From the NCBI GenBank assembly GCA_036924285.1, contig JAYKYS010000005.1, forward strand, positions 3,968,001 through 4,032,000: a stretch of 64,000 nucleotides of DNA. The letters run 5' to 3'. How positions within the stretch are numbered: position 1 is the first letter of the stretch; each line of letters starts with the position of its first letter. This document shows positions 23,178 through 40,230 of this stretch, piece after piece. This stretch comes from Asterella californica (lineage: Eukaryota > Streptophyta > Marchantiopsida > Marchantiales > Aytoniaceae). A program made the position numbers and the translations under genes. Below the pieces are notes generated by a model. The model had not been told where the DNA came from, searched no databases, and saw only the letters and a list, made by a program, of their open reading frames with translations.

Positions 23178-25877
23178 TCACTCTTCACTCACGCTGCTGC
23201 TAGCTACACTGATGAGCAAACTTCTTAGCGCTTCCAAGCTGCTTCTAGAGGAAGTCAACTTTAAAGACGAACGAAGAATATAAACCTTTACAGACAATAT
23301 TCTGCTCCAAATAAATGGTTCTCTTACATAGTCCTGCACACGATCAAGGAAACCGCGTTAGTTATCGGCAGTCACCTCTGAAAGCTCGTTCTAGACTTCC
23401 CACTGAAACTATGTGATTTAATCGTTCTTGATTCAGTACAGTTTCATCCACTTCCTTTTTCCCGCTATGGACTGACTTCCAGATTTGCAGCCGTTTAAGC
23501 CAAAGCGATAAAGGACTGCTCACCTTCTCTGTCATGACAAGAAGAACTTTTCTGCTCTCGAACCTCTTCTGAAGGTCCATGCATCTCCTTTCGATATCGT
23601 CGATGTCCTGGAACACAGGAATCAAGAAAGGTGCACCAGTTTCAGGCCAAATTATCACAATAAATGCACAAAGTTGATTATCTTCTAAACAGGCAGAGAG
23701 AGGAAACAGACAGAAACATAAACAAAATATCTGCTCCAAACAATCAGAGAAAACCATTACCTTCATATCGAATGAGTGATGGTCAAGATAATCCATACGC
23801 TCCACGTAGTGAGCCCCCAACTGAAACGAAATCGTCCGCGGTAATTAGAATCACATGTAGGATCAAAGACCATTCCTTTCATCCTTGGATTCGCTAAGAC
23901 TCTGCAAGTGCACATGGAACAGAGAAGGGCTTACCCGCTCCAAAACCAGCGAAAGAGATTTGGGGCAACCAACGCCCGACACGCTTAGCACAACAGAATG
24001 TCTTAATATTTCCAGGGGCTGCCTCGATTTTTTTTGCGTTAGAGGCAGATAGCCGGCCTCGGCTTCAAGAATAGGTAATCTGTACAAGTACTGGGGAGTC
24101 ATGCTCGAAGAGACGACAACCGTATCTTCTCTTACAAACTGTGTGAGCCCATCATTTATAATCTGCATCCCTTCCTCAGTTACCTGAACAGATACAACGA
24201 CGTTTTTAGTTAAGTGAGCTAAATAAGAGGAAGGTAGATTATGCAGTTTCCTACATTTCCCAAGTGGTCTTTATGGCATGAGTCTCAGAATTAAAAGGTA
24301 ATTCGAAAAGCTTTTCGACAGCGTGGCTTCTAGCACAAGACGAAATTTGACCAACATGCTATTTGACAATGCCTACCAGATCTGCATGGTGCAGAACCAC
24401 CACATCTGCTCGTTTCAGCTGTTGCACAGATTCTCTTAGAGGACCGCGAGGCACCATCCTCCCGTTTCCCCACAAGGAGATGACGTTCACCATCACGATC
24501 TCCATATCCCTCGTTAAAGGCAGATGCTGCACAACAGAAATATTCCCTCAATACAGTTATAAAGTGCAAAGCCCGAGATTTATCTACTCCGTAGTCCTCT
24601 ATCTTGAAGTGACATTTTCACAGTACTTCTCCTTGGGAACTGGCGTAATAGCCGAGCGAGAAGTACCTGCATCCCATCGTCGAGTATGACAACTCCGATC
24701 CTTCCATCTCCTTTCCGCTTCATTTCAGCTGAAGGGTTACTGTTCTCTAAGCTCAATGATCCTCCCAACTTCTTTCTCTGTTGGCAGGATATGATGCCAT
24801 GTTCTTGTAAGACTGACTTAGCAATTTCTGCACGATTGGAACCCACCCCTAGTCTGGAACAAGAGCCTTGTAACTGCATTTGCAGCATCTGGGCTTCATC
24901 ACCACCTGCATAACCCTACTGTCCACAACTGTACTTGTCAGGGTAAGGCGGTACAAGATGTATGTGCACAACTATGGCGCCTGAAACATATTCACAACAA
25001 AGCAAGGCACTCTTCAACTCAAAGCATAGAAGCACTCAAATCGACAATCTTAACCGCAGAGCTCTTAAACCACGAAACCGATTCATCACACGTGTAAGAC
25101 TTATTTCCTTTACCCTGGTAAGAATGAGGGGACATATACCAGCACCAAGAAACCAGCCAGCTAGGGTTTCAACCATTGGAGTTTTCCCGTTGCCTCCCCA
25201 TGTTATGTTCCCGACACTCACCACAGGCACTGGCAATCTGCAGAAAACTACACCAACACAAACGCATCAAGGATTATATTTGGATACTTTGACCCAATAA
25301 GTTTCTGGCGGTCCCACCAGAGACACAGGACCCTCAGTAGTGCTTAAAAGACGATATTACATGCACGTTCGAAGTAGGGAATAGGAAAGTAGGGTGGCAA
25401 GCAAATTCCTAGAAACGAAATACATGTCGATGTCAAGGCTAGCATCCCTCTCTTGCAAGCTTGGAGAAGCCAAGATTAATCAGCTTGAATGGCTGAATAA
25501 ACAAGAGACATAGGTTCTAAACCACTTGGGATGGAGAGCGAAGTGCGTGGACTATCAGTAGGTGCCAAGCTTTAATTCCGGACAAGGTCCAGTATAACCT
25601 CAACCCTGAATTCGTCTAACCGACTAGCCCTGTTATTTCTTCGTTCGCCATCCATCATACTGGAAAGTTAAAATTTGGTGGAGAACCAGGTTTACCTCGT
25701 GGGTGTGAGAAGACGGTATTTGTACAGAAGTCGGCGCATGAAGGATAGACCACAATAGATAACAGAGGCACAGGATAGAAGAGGTTTCAGTGATCTTTCC
25801 AGCATCGTCAGACCAGAACCATCACTCTCACCCTCCTTCGCTATCCGCACAACTGCCTGTCGGATTTGCCGACTCAT
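23178..25877 (-). CDS. LPXK: Tetraacyldisaccharide 4'-kinase, plant nuclear LpxK
   Basis: LpxK phosphorylates the 4' position of tetraacyldisaccharide 1-phosphate in the Raetz lipid A pathway. In plants it is nuclear-encoded and reported as organellar, probably mitochondrial. Exons (minus strand): 25877-25696, 25237-25114, 24915-24667, 24526-24377, 24183-23935, 23820-23761, 23607-23524, 23333-23178. All splice sites are GT-AG and the join is 417 codons plus stop with consistent phases. The P-loop-like GNITWGGNGKTPM lies at residues 70-82, GYAGGDE opens exon 3, and ILDDGMQ ends it (179-185), followed by LTRDMEIVMVN, RGPLRE and VVLHHADL. Later come LGAHYVERMDYLDHHSF and VTEEG segments. The last exon (DYVREPF..., ILRSSLKL) aligns by eye with the plant C-terminus but is less conserved. 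The ATG at 25877 begins MSRQIRQAV. No obvious long transit peptide is visible. Confidence 0.93.
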
Positions 25878-27464
25878 CTTCCCATAAACTCTGTCTCAAA
25901 TTTCGAGCGCAGTGATTTAGAACACGTATTCTTTTCGTCAAGTTTTGGGAAGCTGAAGCGAAACAGATGCCTAAACCACTAGCACCTGTTCACTGAACGG
26001 ATTCCTGGCCTTCCTGCACCACTCTTTGTACATTTTACAGCTCGCCACAACGCTGGCTCGGCTCTGCTTGTCGCCCACCTTCGGTTAATTCAAGCCTCGA
26101 TAGCTTCTACCTTCGCTTGTATGGGTGCTAGTGGGTATTTGTCGAACGTCGGATATTGGGGTAATGACAGCGATAGCGTCTTTGTATTGCGTCCCGTTGC
26201 TCGGTTCCACCGGGTGTCTCCACACTGGTATTGTCATAAGACTTCGTCGAATACATAGATCAGCTCGACGATTCTGAGCGATCGTGAGGTATACTTGATG
26301 TAGGTCCTTACGCAGTCCAAGGCCGAGATCGTAGGTGGAGCACTTGCTGACGCTCTCGAATAGGAAGTTACAGGAAATGTGTGGGTGTTGCAGTGTATCC
26401 GCGAAGTTCGCAGTGGATTGAGTAACGCGCTTTGTGTCTTCTCTCCGGTTTGTGCCCGAAAACCGATGACCGGTACCAACATTTCCTGTAGATGTTGACC
26501 TGGCTGCCGAGATCTACAACTCCACTAATGAAGTTTCCAAGTAACAGTTCCAACATCGACGTATACTGTTAAGATCACAGTGTGAGTGAATCCCTATACT
26601 ACCGTTCGGTTCGAATTACTGGGATCACCTTTATCAAGAGCGACGTGCGAATGTGATTTACTTCACACAAACTGCGAAGCTAGTCTCTAGCTCTGCTGCA
26701 CACATAATCCGCGCATGAGTTCCAAATGAGTTGTGCGGCTGCTTGGTACGGGAAAATATCCGGAAATGATATTTGTGCGAGGTATGAAGATTGCGGGATT
26801 ACTTGCTTCTCGGATTTGCTTGCCTTTCCATTATAAAAAATTTCATGAGTCGGCATGATGTGGGGCCGTAAGGCTAACAAGATCAATTACATGAGGTTTC
26901 CAGATTGCTTGCCTTTCCATTGTAAAAAATTTCATGAGTCGGCATGATGTGGGGCCGAAAGGCGGACCAAAATTACATGAGGTTTGCAGTTCACTACGAA
27001 AGACGAGGACGAAGAAACGACACCTTACATCACGGTAGCTTAGAAACAGTTTGTCTTGCATGTTAACCTCTCTTTCTGGGCCCCAGCTAAGTTTACCCCG
27101 GGATATTCCACGACCATGGAAGAGAAAGGGAATACAGTACGCGCCCGTGTCACTGACAACTGAATCCCCACAAGCCATTCCGACGTATCTCTGCAGTTGC
27201 AATGATTCAGCTGATCAAACCACCGGTATGATCACAAGACACAGTTGTATGTGCCTAGCCTGTAGCAATCTACACCCGTGATCCAATACAGACAGAAAAA
27301 CACACGTCTTCGGCTCGGAAAGACTTTGTCAAGGGTGCAGCCTCTGCTTGCAACCCGGTGCGTTTGTATGTGTCAATTGTACAAATCTTGCTTGCTGCAA
27401 TGAGGCTAGTGGCTAGAACTATAGAACTTTTGAGTCGATTGGATGACTCTGTCCTAGGGGGTAG
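25878..27464. other. Spacer between LpxK and CDC48
   Basis: It contains the LpxK upstream region and the CDC48 3' UTR. The only structure I see is a direct tandem duplication at 26,813-26,988, listed separately. The frames in both strands overlap that duplication and have no known domain. No promoter element was fixed. Confidence 0.5.
26813..26988. repeat. Tandem duplication, unit about 88 bp
   Basis: Units 26,813-26,902 and 26,903-26,988 are close copies. They share TTGCTTGCCTTTCCATT, AAAAAATTTCATGAGTCGGC and ATGATGTGGGGCCG, and differ by a few substitutions and a short indel. The duplication lies in non-coding DNA between LpxK and CDC48. Confidence 0.85.
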
Positions 27465-33013
<5,549 letters not shown>

Positions 33014-34459
33014 ATTTACGTAACTTCTCTTTCCCCCTTCCCTCCTGCAAAGCTCGCCCGATCGACTGGGCAGATTACCTCTGTTTGACCTACGATCAGC
33101 AAGCAAGCAACGTCGTCGTGCCCCTAGAGCTGCTTGCTGCTGCTCAGGTGCTCCACTCTTTGAGTCTTTCTGCGAGAAGAGAAGCGATGAACCGCAGATC
33201 GACGTGGACTATATACAACCCCCGAAGCACCACCTCTGAGGCAGAGGTGAGGACGAGGGAGAAACAGGTCTTGAAGGTGAAGGTAGCAGGCAGGCAGGAA
33301 ATGGCGGTAGGGCCTGCAGTGAGGGTGCGGGGCAACGGAGAGAGCACCGCCCCACCGCAGCCAACACCCACAACAAAAACAACCGGCGTTAAATTCTTTC
33401 TATGTTTTGTAGTTACCTTTCGATCATTTATTCTCTCTCTTTTGGTGGATGGAAGTTGAGACAGAGAAAGAGAGGAAGGGACTCGTGAGGACGGACTGAC
33501 TACGACTTGACTGCGCTTCGGACCTAATCATCCAGTGTCAGTGTGTGTATTCGCAGTACGGTGGTGTTTGTCGTAGTATACTGCAGTAGTACGTGGAGTG
33601 AAAGGCAGCACAGATTTGAGTATGTATTTTGCATCTACAAACAAACTACAGTGCTCTGCAGCCCTCCTCGTTCTCCTCCGTCCTGGTCAGTCTCCGATCA
33701 CCCACTTACTCCGTCTTCTTCCTCGCTCCACCATCCAGAAAAGCCTCAAGCCCCATGAGCCACGATGAAGTAGGAAAGGCCACATCAAGTTCCACTTACG
33801 GTGTTGCCTGGTGTTCTTCCCTTCGGGGCGTTAGTTGCTTGGCCCTTCGGGTCTTCTTTCCCTTATTAGGCTTGATGGGGTCTTTCCATCCGTTTGCTAT
33901 TCATTGTGTCGCGGGTTGAAGTTCCACTTACGTGACATGTCATTTCGTATCATGTACCCTCGTTCCCCACTCCCATGTCTGTTGTTATCTATCCATCTGA
34001 TATTTCTTCCTCTTCCACTTTGCTCCTCTGCATATCGTTTGGACGGAATCTCTTTTCGTGTTTCTCTCCTGTCTGTCTGTCGGCATTGCAGAGTACAGGA
34101 CACTTTTCGGGAAAGTAGCTATACTTTCTGTAGACTGTAGTTTTACTAGAATCGTAAGCGTTTTCTTCTCTGAAGTAACAGAGACCGAAAACAGCCCGCC
34201 TTTCTTCCTCCGTCGATTGCTCCGTCCGGTACTTTTGTCCGGAAAGAAGAGATCTGAAATATCCATTTCAAACGAGTCATGTAATCTCTTACCAGGCAAG
34301 TTCGCCACAGGTTTCACTTTCCCCATCTCGCTGGCGGCACTGTATTTAAATTCTCTCAAGCTAACACGATCAATTAATCATCGGACGACATCGCCGCAAG
34401 TTTCACCGTCACCATCTTGCTTGTACTCGAGTTAAGGAGGCTTATTTCACCCATTACAC

Positions 34460-34541
34460 GAAGTGTACAGGGGTGTTTAATATATGTTTTAATCATTCCT
34501 GAAGTGTACATGGATGTTTAATATATGTTCTAATCCTTCCG
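34460..34541. repeat. 41-bp tandem duplication
   Basis: Units 34,460-34,500 and 34,501-34,541 both begin GAAGTGTACA and contain TGTTTAATATATGTT followed by TAATC. They differ at a few bases. Non-coding. Confidence 0.85.
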
Positions 34542-34864
34542 GCGGGAAGTTAGAAGATATATTAATGCCTCTGTTAAACTACGTATTTTTACAATTCCAC
34601 TCCCGGACTTATATTAACGTCCTCTGACAAACGGCGTGATATAACAAAGAAGGCTCCGGACTTATACCCCACGGATCGCAGCAGGCCGTCCTTCACTTAT
34701 GGTTCTGTCCAGACGAGTTAGCTATTCCGGGATTGAATAACATATAATATTTAAGAATTAATTTAATTTTTTATAGTAACTTAATAAAATAAACTTTTAT
34801 AACACTTAAACGTTTTCTGATAAGAGAAAACGAAATTCACTGTACAAGGCCGTGGGGAAGGATA

Positions 34865-34947
34865 TTCTCCCAAACTCACACGATAAAATCATCCTTGGTG
34901 AGCTGGTTCTCCCAAACTCACACGATAAATCATCCTTGGCGAGCTGA
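34865..34947. repeat. 42-bp tandem duplication
   Basis: Units 34,865-34,906 and 34,907-34,947 share TTCTCCCAAACTCACACGAT and ATCATCCTTGG, followed by GAGCTG; the second is one base shorter. Non-coding. Confidence 0.85.
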
Positions 34948-35185
34948 TTCGACTGAGTTCCAATCGGTTCTTTGTCCTTGGACCGGCATACTCGTCTCGT
35001 CTCTCGCTGATTGCTTGCGTTTACTACATCGTCCGTTCATTTCAATCATTTCGGAAACATTTCTGTTCGATTCGTGCGGTCTATAGTTTATTTTGGTGAG
35101 CAAAATCTGGCCACGTTTTGGTGGTTTTGCGCGTTCGGCTGAAACGTAGTAAAAGCTGAGCGAAAGTCTTCTGGATAGGAGTCTA

Positions 35186-35819
35186 TGTTGGATATGCAGC
35201 CACGTCCTGCATATCTAGGGCCGGGAGACCAACATCTCCTTTAATCGTGGGCTTCCTGACCACCAGCCATCCAATGTAAGTCAAAGTCCCAACACTTATG
35301 GGGCTGCCCACAAGGCTTACAACCCCCCCATATGCACACCAGGTATCTCCCATAATATATTCAAGGTGGCATCAAGAGCACAGGAAAATTTTATTAATTA
35401 AGGGGTCAACTTAGCTAAGGAGCTGCTATAAGTAGTTGTACATATAAGGAAAGTAGGGGGCCAGCTTAGCTAGGGACTTATCTTTTAGGTAAATCAACCT
35501 ACGGCGGTTTTTGACAAGGACTTTTACAAAGAACTGACAAAAAAGAGAGGAGACGCACGCAGGAGAGAGAGGAGAGATTTTTGACGATTGAAGATTTTGA
35601 TGGTGGAGTCGACACTGAAATAAAGTTTATTTGAGTCTTGAAAGGCCTATATGTGTATCTGAATGTTTGATTTGTATTTGGTGGACGCAAGAAGCATAAT
35701 TTTGAGTTATCATCGCCTGCAGCAGTCTGTCTTCTTTTTGATCGTTCTCCTGATAAATAGGCTGACCTCCTGACAGTCAGGAGGTCAGCCTTCTTGAAAG
35801 AAAGACTCTTGTCACGACA
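35186..35819 (+). repeat. 5' LTR of the family A element
   Basis: It starts TGTTGGATATGCAG and ends GTCACGACA. It matches 40,809-41,461 over most of its length, strongly from about 35,560 to the end (ATTTTTGACGATTGAAG, TTGAAAGGCCTATATGTG, GCCTGCAGCAGTCTGTC). A near-perfect palindrome lies at 35,759-35,791. A possible AATAAAG polyadenylation word occurs near 35,620. Confidence 0.8.
35759..35791. repeat. 33-nt palindrome inside the 5' LTR
   Basis: Sixteen bases (AGGCTGACCTCCTGAC) are followed by one unpaired A and then by their exact reverse complement. The corresponding part of the 3' LTR (near 41,405-41,440) retains only parts of it, so either the left LTR gained it or the right one lost it. 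Such a stem could be a transcription-termination or RNA-structure element of the LTR. Confidence 0.8.
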
Positions 35820-35885
35820 TCTTGTGCTTCCACTGAGAGCTATTGGGATGATTGATTTGGAGAATTGACTAGATTGAGTGAGAAG

Positions 35886-37200
35886 ATGGATCACAGTGCT
35901 GTCGTACAAGGTGTGGCTGCTGCTCAAAGTGCTCATGTTCAAGGGACTCGTGGTCAGGATGAAATTAGCTCTCAAGGAGGACCTACGATAGTCTCAACAG
36001 CAATCGCACAGCCTGCTATAGACACATCTCATATTCTTCAGGCGTTGGCTGCCCTGATTCAGCAGCAACCTGCAATTGTAGGAGCTGAGCATAAATTCAC
36101 AAAGACATTACAAGCAATTGTTGATCGATTTGGATGATTTGATGGAAGAGATGTTACTAGGTACATGAGGGAGTATGTGGGTGAGATAGAGCTGGTCAGA
36201 GCACTTGAAGTTGAGGTAATATTTTGAGCTTTGAGTTGACTTTTGTCCCTGAACTGAGAGAGAAGGTGAGAATTCTACAGAAGAGACATCTAGATGGATG
36301 GACTTTGTTTGAACGTGCACTGAGAGAAGAGTTTATAGAAGAGGATTCTGAAAGAGTCATCAAAAGAACCCTTATGGACTGGATAGAGCATCAACCTAGA
36401 CGTTCCATCGGATTGAATGAGGTGATTCATGAATTTGAGAAGAGGTACTCTCAGCTTCCTGGTCTAGAGAGGTTAACGCTGGATGCTAGGAAGACGGAGT
36501 TGTTCTTAGGTGCTCTGGATGAGTTCACAGCAGACAGACTTTGTTTCATGTTAGCTGATCGTGGAGTTGAAGGAGGAGTTACATCTGATTGGAGGAGAGT
36601 GGAAGAAGCAATATCTACTCTTGCTAGACAACGTCGTGGTAGGATGGCAATGCAGCTAAAAACTTTACCAAAATAGAGAGTAGCTCCTCAGCTCCTGATA
36701 GTTCATCTTATAATACCTCAGATAATACCTCAGATAATACCTCAGACACCTATAGTGATTCTTCAAGCACCTGTAGTGGTTCCCCAAGCGTCTGTAGCTC
36801 CTATCCCAGCACAAAGAGGACCTAGACAACAACAACGACCTGTTGAGAACCGAAATCAAAATAACTTGATTGAAGAGCTCACTCAACATTTGAGAGATTT
36901 GAGAGTTGAGATGGCTGATTTGAGGAAAGACCAACGACCAGTCGCACCAGGTGCTCGATCTGTAGGAGGAACCTTTACAAGAGATGTATTTAGTGCGACA
37001 GCTCAGATCATCTCAGAGGAGACTGTCAAGACTTAGCGGTTGCCTTGCGAAAGGACATAGTCAATTATTATCACAACATGTTGTATCTAATCGTCACTAG
37101 ACAACCCCTGAACACATATTTTGGAAGAGGAGGAATGAGAAGTTCGCTTACAACACTTACTGGTGCGAACACTACATCGATGACTGCGAGTTCTGCAGAA
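35886..37200 (+). pseudogene. Gag of the family A element
   Basis: The likely start is the ATG at 35,886 (MDHSAVVQGVAAAQ). Capsid-like sequence follows in two frames (35,886-36,137; 36,224-36,676), with words FVPELREKV, FEKRYSQL and KTELFLGALD. A Q/P-rich stretch and a damaged zinc knuckle lie near 36.7-37.2 kb. Frame changes at about 36,137-36,224 and stops near 36,676 and 37,036 prevent one product. Three exact 12-bp repeats (ATAATACCTCAG, 36,710-36,745) sit in the linker. Confidence 0.65.
36710..36745. repeat. 12-bp tandem repeat, three exact units
   Basis: ATAATACCTCAG is repeated three times without change inside the gag linker. The 12-bp period keeps the frame, so it would add four residues per unit. 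Confidence 0.9.
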
Positions 37201-37569
37201 GCTGATATATATTAGGAGAGTTGAGGTGCGCTCTAATCCCACTATGGTTGAGCAAGCTGCTGAGGTCTCAGTTGAAATGATGAAGAGAGGTGCATAAAGC
37301 ATTAGGAGGACGACTGGATGGAGAGACCCAGTAGATGCAACTTCTATTCGAGCGTTCTTAGAAGTGAGTAGTGAACAAGATGCCATGGTGGAAGACAAAA
37401 GACGACGGGATGCTTCCGACCTAGATGTAGGAGTACCAGATGACAGTGACCGTCGGAGGGTTATGAGGAGGAGAGCAGCGGAACCATCACCATCTGTACC
37501 AACTGGTAGTTTTCCTACTGCAGAGGATGTATCCTCTACCTCTACAACTCCACCACCTGCAGTAGATCT

Positions 37570-38483
37570 ATGAAATGTGTACAAGATTTGCCACAGGAGG
37601 CTACTACTACAGATAGAGTACGAGATAAGAGATTTATCACACAGGAAAAGAGAAAAGCTCCAGCCTACAAGTTAACTGCAGGCATCGAAACAACAACAGA
37701 CTTGCATGTTGTTCTGGAGCAACGCATTTTGGATGCTAGAGTTGAGTTTACTCTTCGTGAGGTACTGACATCACAAAGAGAGAGTTTCATGAGTTGATAA
37801 TTGACATCATGAAGAGAAAGAGGCAGGTGTTGGCTGAACAAGTAGGCAGTCAGATGGTTGGAGCAGTAGATGCTATTGATATTGATGAGTTCAGAGATGA
37901 TAAGTACGAAGCATGGGTTGCTGATCTCGCTGTTATTGAGAATGAAGATGAAGAGTTTGAGGAGGATAGATCAAACACAGACAGCGATTTCAAACAGAAG
38001 CACTGGGTGCGAGCGACAACAGAGACGTAAGTTCGACTTGGAGGATTTTCTGAACTGGTACCTGCACTTGTGGATCACGAGTCGGAAATCAACATCATTT
38101 CCAAGGAGGTGTATGAGAAGAGGCAATGATCAATCGAGAGGAACCATGGTTGGATACTTCGTGCTGCTAACATTAAAAAGGGTGAATTGTACGGAGCTTG
38201 TCCAACTATAAGTGTAAGGATTGGAGATGTAGAGGTTGATCAACATTTCTTTGTACAGTCGCATGCCTCCTATCCTGTCATACTAGACCAACCATACATC
38301 ACCGCTGTTCGAATGGAGACAAAGGTGATGAATGATGGGTCTCATTATACCAGAGTTCAGAGTTCTGATGACAAGTACTCAATACAATTTTTGACTGTTC
38401 GTTCAAGACATGAGCGGAATCGACAAACCCTTAGAGATTCTGAGACGAAGAGATGTAAGGGTTTTTGCAGTCCACTCTTGTAG
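37570..38483 (+). pseudogene. Retropepsin-like region of the family A element
   Basis: Pieces at 37,570-37,797, 37,794-38,030 and 38,187-38,483 align with the single frame at 10,435-11,628. Shared words include the HWVRATTET region, VDHESEINIISKEV (here in a different frame near 38,065-38,110), YPVILDQPYITAVRMETKV and HERNRQTLRD. The active-site-like word is DHE instead of DHG in the other plus-strand copy. In-frame TAA/TGA codons near 38,028 and 38,126 interrupt it. It is the remnant of the protease that would mature Gag-Pol. Confidence 0.7.
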
Positions 38484-39003
38484 AGCGGGAAGACAGAGGT
38501 GTAGAAACTACTGCTGAGATCCCGTTAGAGTTGATACACAAGATAGAACGATCGAAAGCGAGACATGTACAGGGGCTCAGAGACATGTGTAGTGTACAGA
38601 ATTGGTAGTCTAGATTGCTGATGTTTGAGGACGATGGGTGGAATCAGTTTACAAAAGTTGAAGACATGGAGGAAAATATAAAAAAATGGATGACAGAACA
38701 TGTATCAAAGTTCTGGCGTGCAAAAGTCTACACGAAGATGATGTAGTCTCTGGTTTGTTTCAAGAGTTTGGGTTTGTACAGTCAGTTGCTAGTTGGTTGG
38801 GCACAGTGAGCAGATTGATGGAGGAGAGAGATGATATGATAATAATCTCTATCCACTCTCGACAAATATATGAAGAGATTGTTGCGTACTTGCGGTTTTT
38901 CTCTCATCTGATGCATAACAGTGAGAGAATAGAAGCAGTTTGTTGGTGTGCACTCTCCTAGGAATCGGACGTCCATGCGAAGTACAAATCTGTACTGAAA
39001 AAG

Positions 39004-40230
39004 ATGAAGCCAGTAGCAACTCAACTACATGCTAACTCTCAGCAGCAAGTACATTTAGTAGAAACTGAGCCTATATTGCGTGATCACAGACAAGTAGGGC
39101 ATCAGTTTACCGAGGAGACGTTGAAGGAGCTCCAGATAGGAGGCGGTGATTTTCTGACAGAGGTTGAGAAAAAACTTTTTGAGCAAATGATAGTAGATCA
39201 TGGTAAAGCATTTTCTTTTTCCACAAGGGAGATAGGTTGGGTAGATCCAAAGGTGATAGCGCCTATGGTTATATTCACCGTCCCTCGTGTGTCTTGAGAT
39301 CTGAAACCGATTCCGGTTCCTCGTGCCTTGTGCCTAAACTTATTGAGTTGCTGAAAGAGAAAGTACGGATGGGGATACTTGAGCCGTATATGAGACCGTA
39401 CTCTAGCAGGTGGTTCACTGTACCCAAGAAGTCAGGAGATTGTATTTCATTCAAGACCTACAACATGCGAACAATGTGATCATTTGTAATGTTGGGACGG
39501 GTCTTGTGATTGATGAAGTAGTAGAGACATTTGCAGGGAGAGCTATCTACTCCATTGGAGATTTATATTCTAGTTATGATCAGTTTCAGCTGGCTGTAGA
39601 AAGTAGATATTTGACTACTATGCGTACGTCTTTGAGGTTGATGCGGATGTGTACTCTTCTTCAAGGAGGGACGAACTCGGTGACTCATATGTAGAATGCG
39701 ATGCATAAGGTTCTACGGGAATTTGTGCTTGATGTTATCATTCCATTTCTATATGATATTCCTATAAAAGGTTGCGCGGTCGAAGACAATGATGAAGTAG
39801 TACTTGCGAGTGGATGTAGGCGGTTTGTTGCAGACCATATCATGGATGTAGAACGTATCTTGACTCGCCTGGAGGAGGTACATCTTACCTTGTAATGAGT
39901 TAAGTCCAAGTTTGGTGTGTCTGAGATATTAGTGGTTGGACATTTGTGTGGTGCTTTTGGAAGACGACCAAACCCAGAGAAGGTTGATGCTATAGCTATG
40001 ATGGTAGACTATAAGAATATCAAGGAGGTTCGACGCTTTTTAGGGGCTTGTGTATTTTATCGTTTATCCATTCCTCATTATGCTCACATTGCTGAGCCTT
40101 TGTATGCATTAGGAAGGGTAGGAGGTTTGTATGAACTATTGTCCATCAAGAAGTAATGAGTAGATTGAAGGAGACTTTGAAGTCTCCACCTGTGTTGAAA
40201 AGGATAGACTATGGGTGTGGACTAGTAACA
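39004..40230 (+). pseudogene. Reverse transcriptase of the family A element, broken
   Basis: Frames at 39,004-39,297, 39,237-39,479, 39,410-39,694, 39,701-39,895 and 39,917-40,156 together cover an RT: VRMGILEP, YSSRWFTVP, IYSIGDLYSSYDQFQ, then PFLYDIPIKG where I would expect an FLDD catalytic box, and RRPNPEKVDAI and VRRFLGACVFYR downstream. The first catalytic aspartate reads Tyr. Stops separate the frames. The sequence then enters the RNase H start (LKSPPVLKRIDYG) and stops matching near 40,230. Confidence 0.75.

Larger units (their letters stand above)
33014..35185. other. CDC48 upstream region and spacer
   Basis: The segment just right of 33,013 must hold the CDC48 5' UTR and promoter; 33,014-33,180 is relatively GC-rich with CTGCTGCTG. 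Frames here (33,085-33,459 plus; 33,985-34,359 minus) show no recognised domain and are not called. Two short tandem duplications lie at 34,460-34,541 and 34,865-34,947. A very AT-rich patch covers about 34,740-34,830. Confidence 0.5.

Noticed and set aside
26600..26640. GGTTCGAATTA as a possible tRNA B box
   Set aside because: No cloverleaf or matching A box could be drawn around it.
33085..33459. 124-codon plus-strand ORF upstream of CDC48
   Set aside because: Low-complexity, overlaps the presumed CDC48 5' UTR/promoter, no known domain.
33985..34359. 124-codon minus-strand ORF with basic stretches
   Set aside because: No family recognised and an overlapping plus-strand ORF of equal length exists; no splice or start evidence.
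36710..36745. Three 12-bp repeats as a CRISPR-like array
   Set aside because: No spacers; the units are directly adjacent and lie inside a retroelement gag linker.
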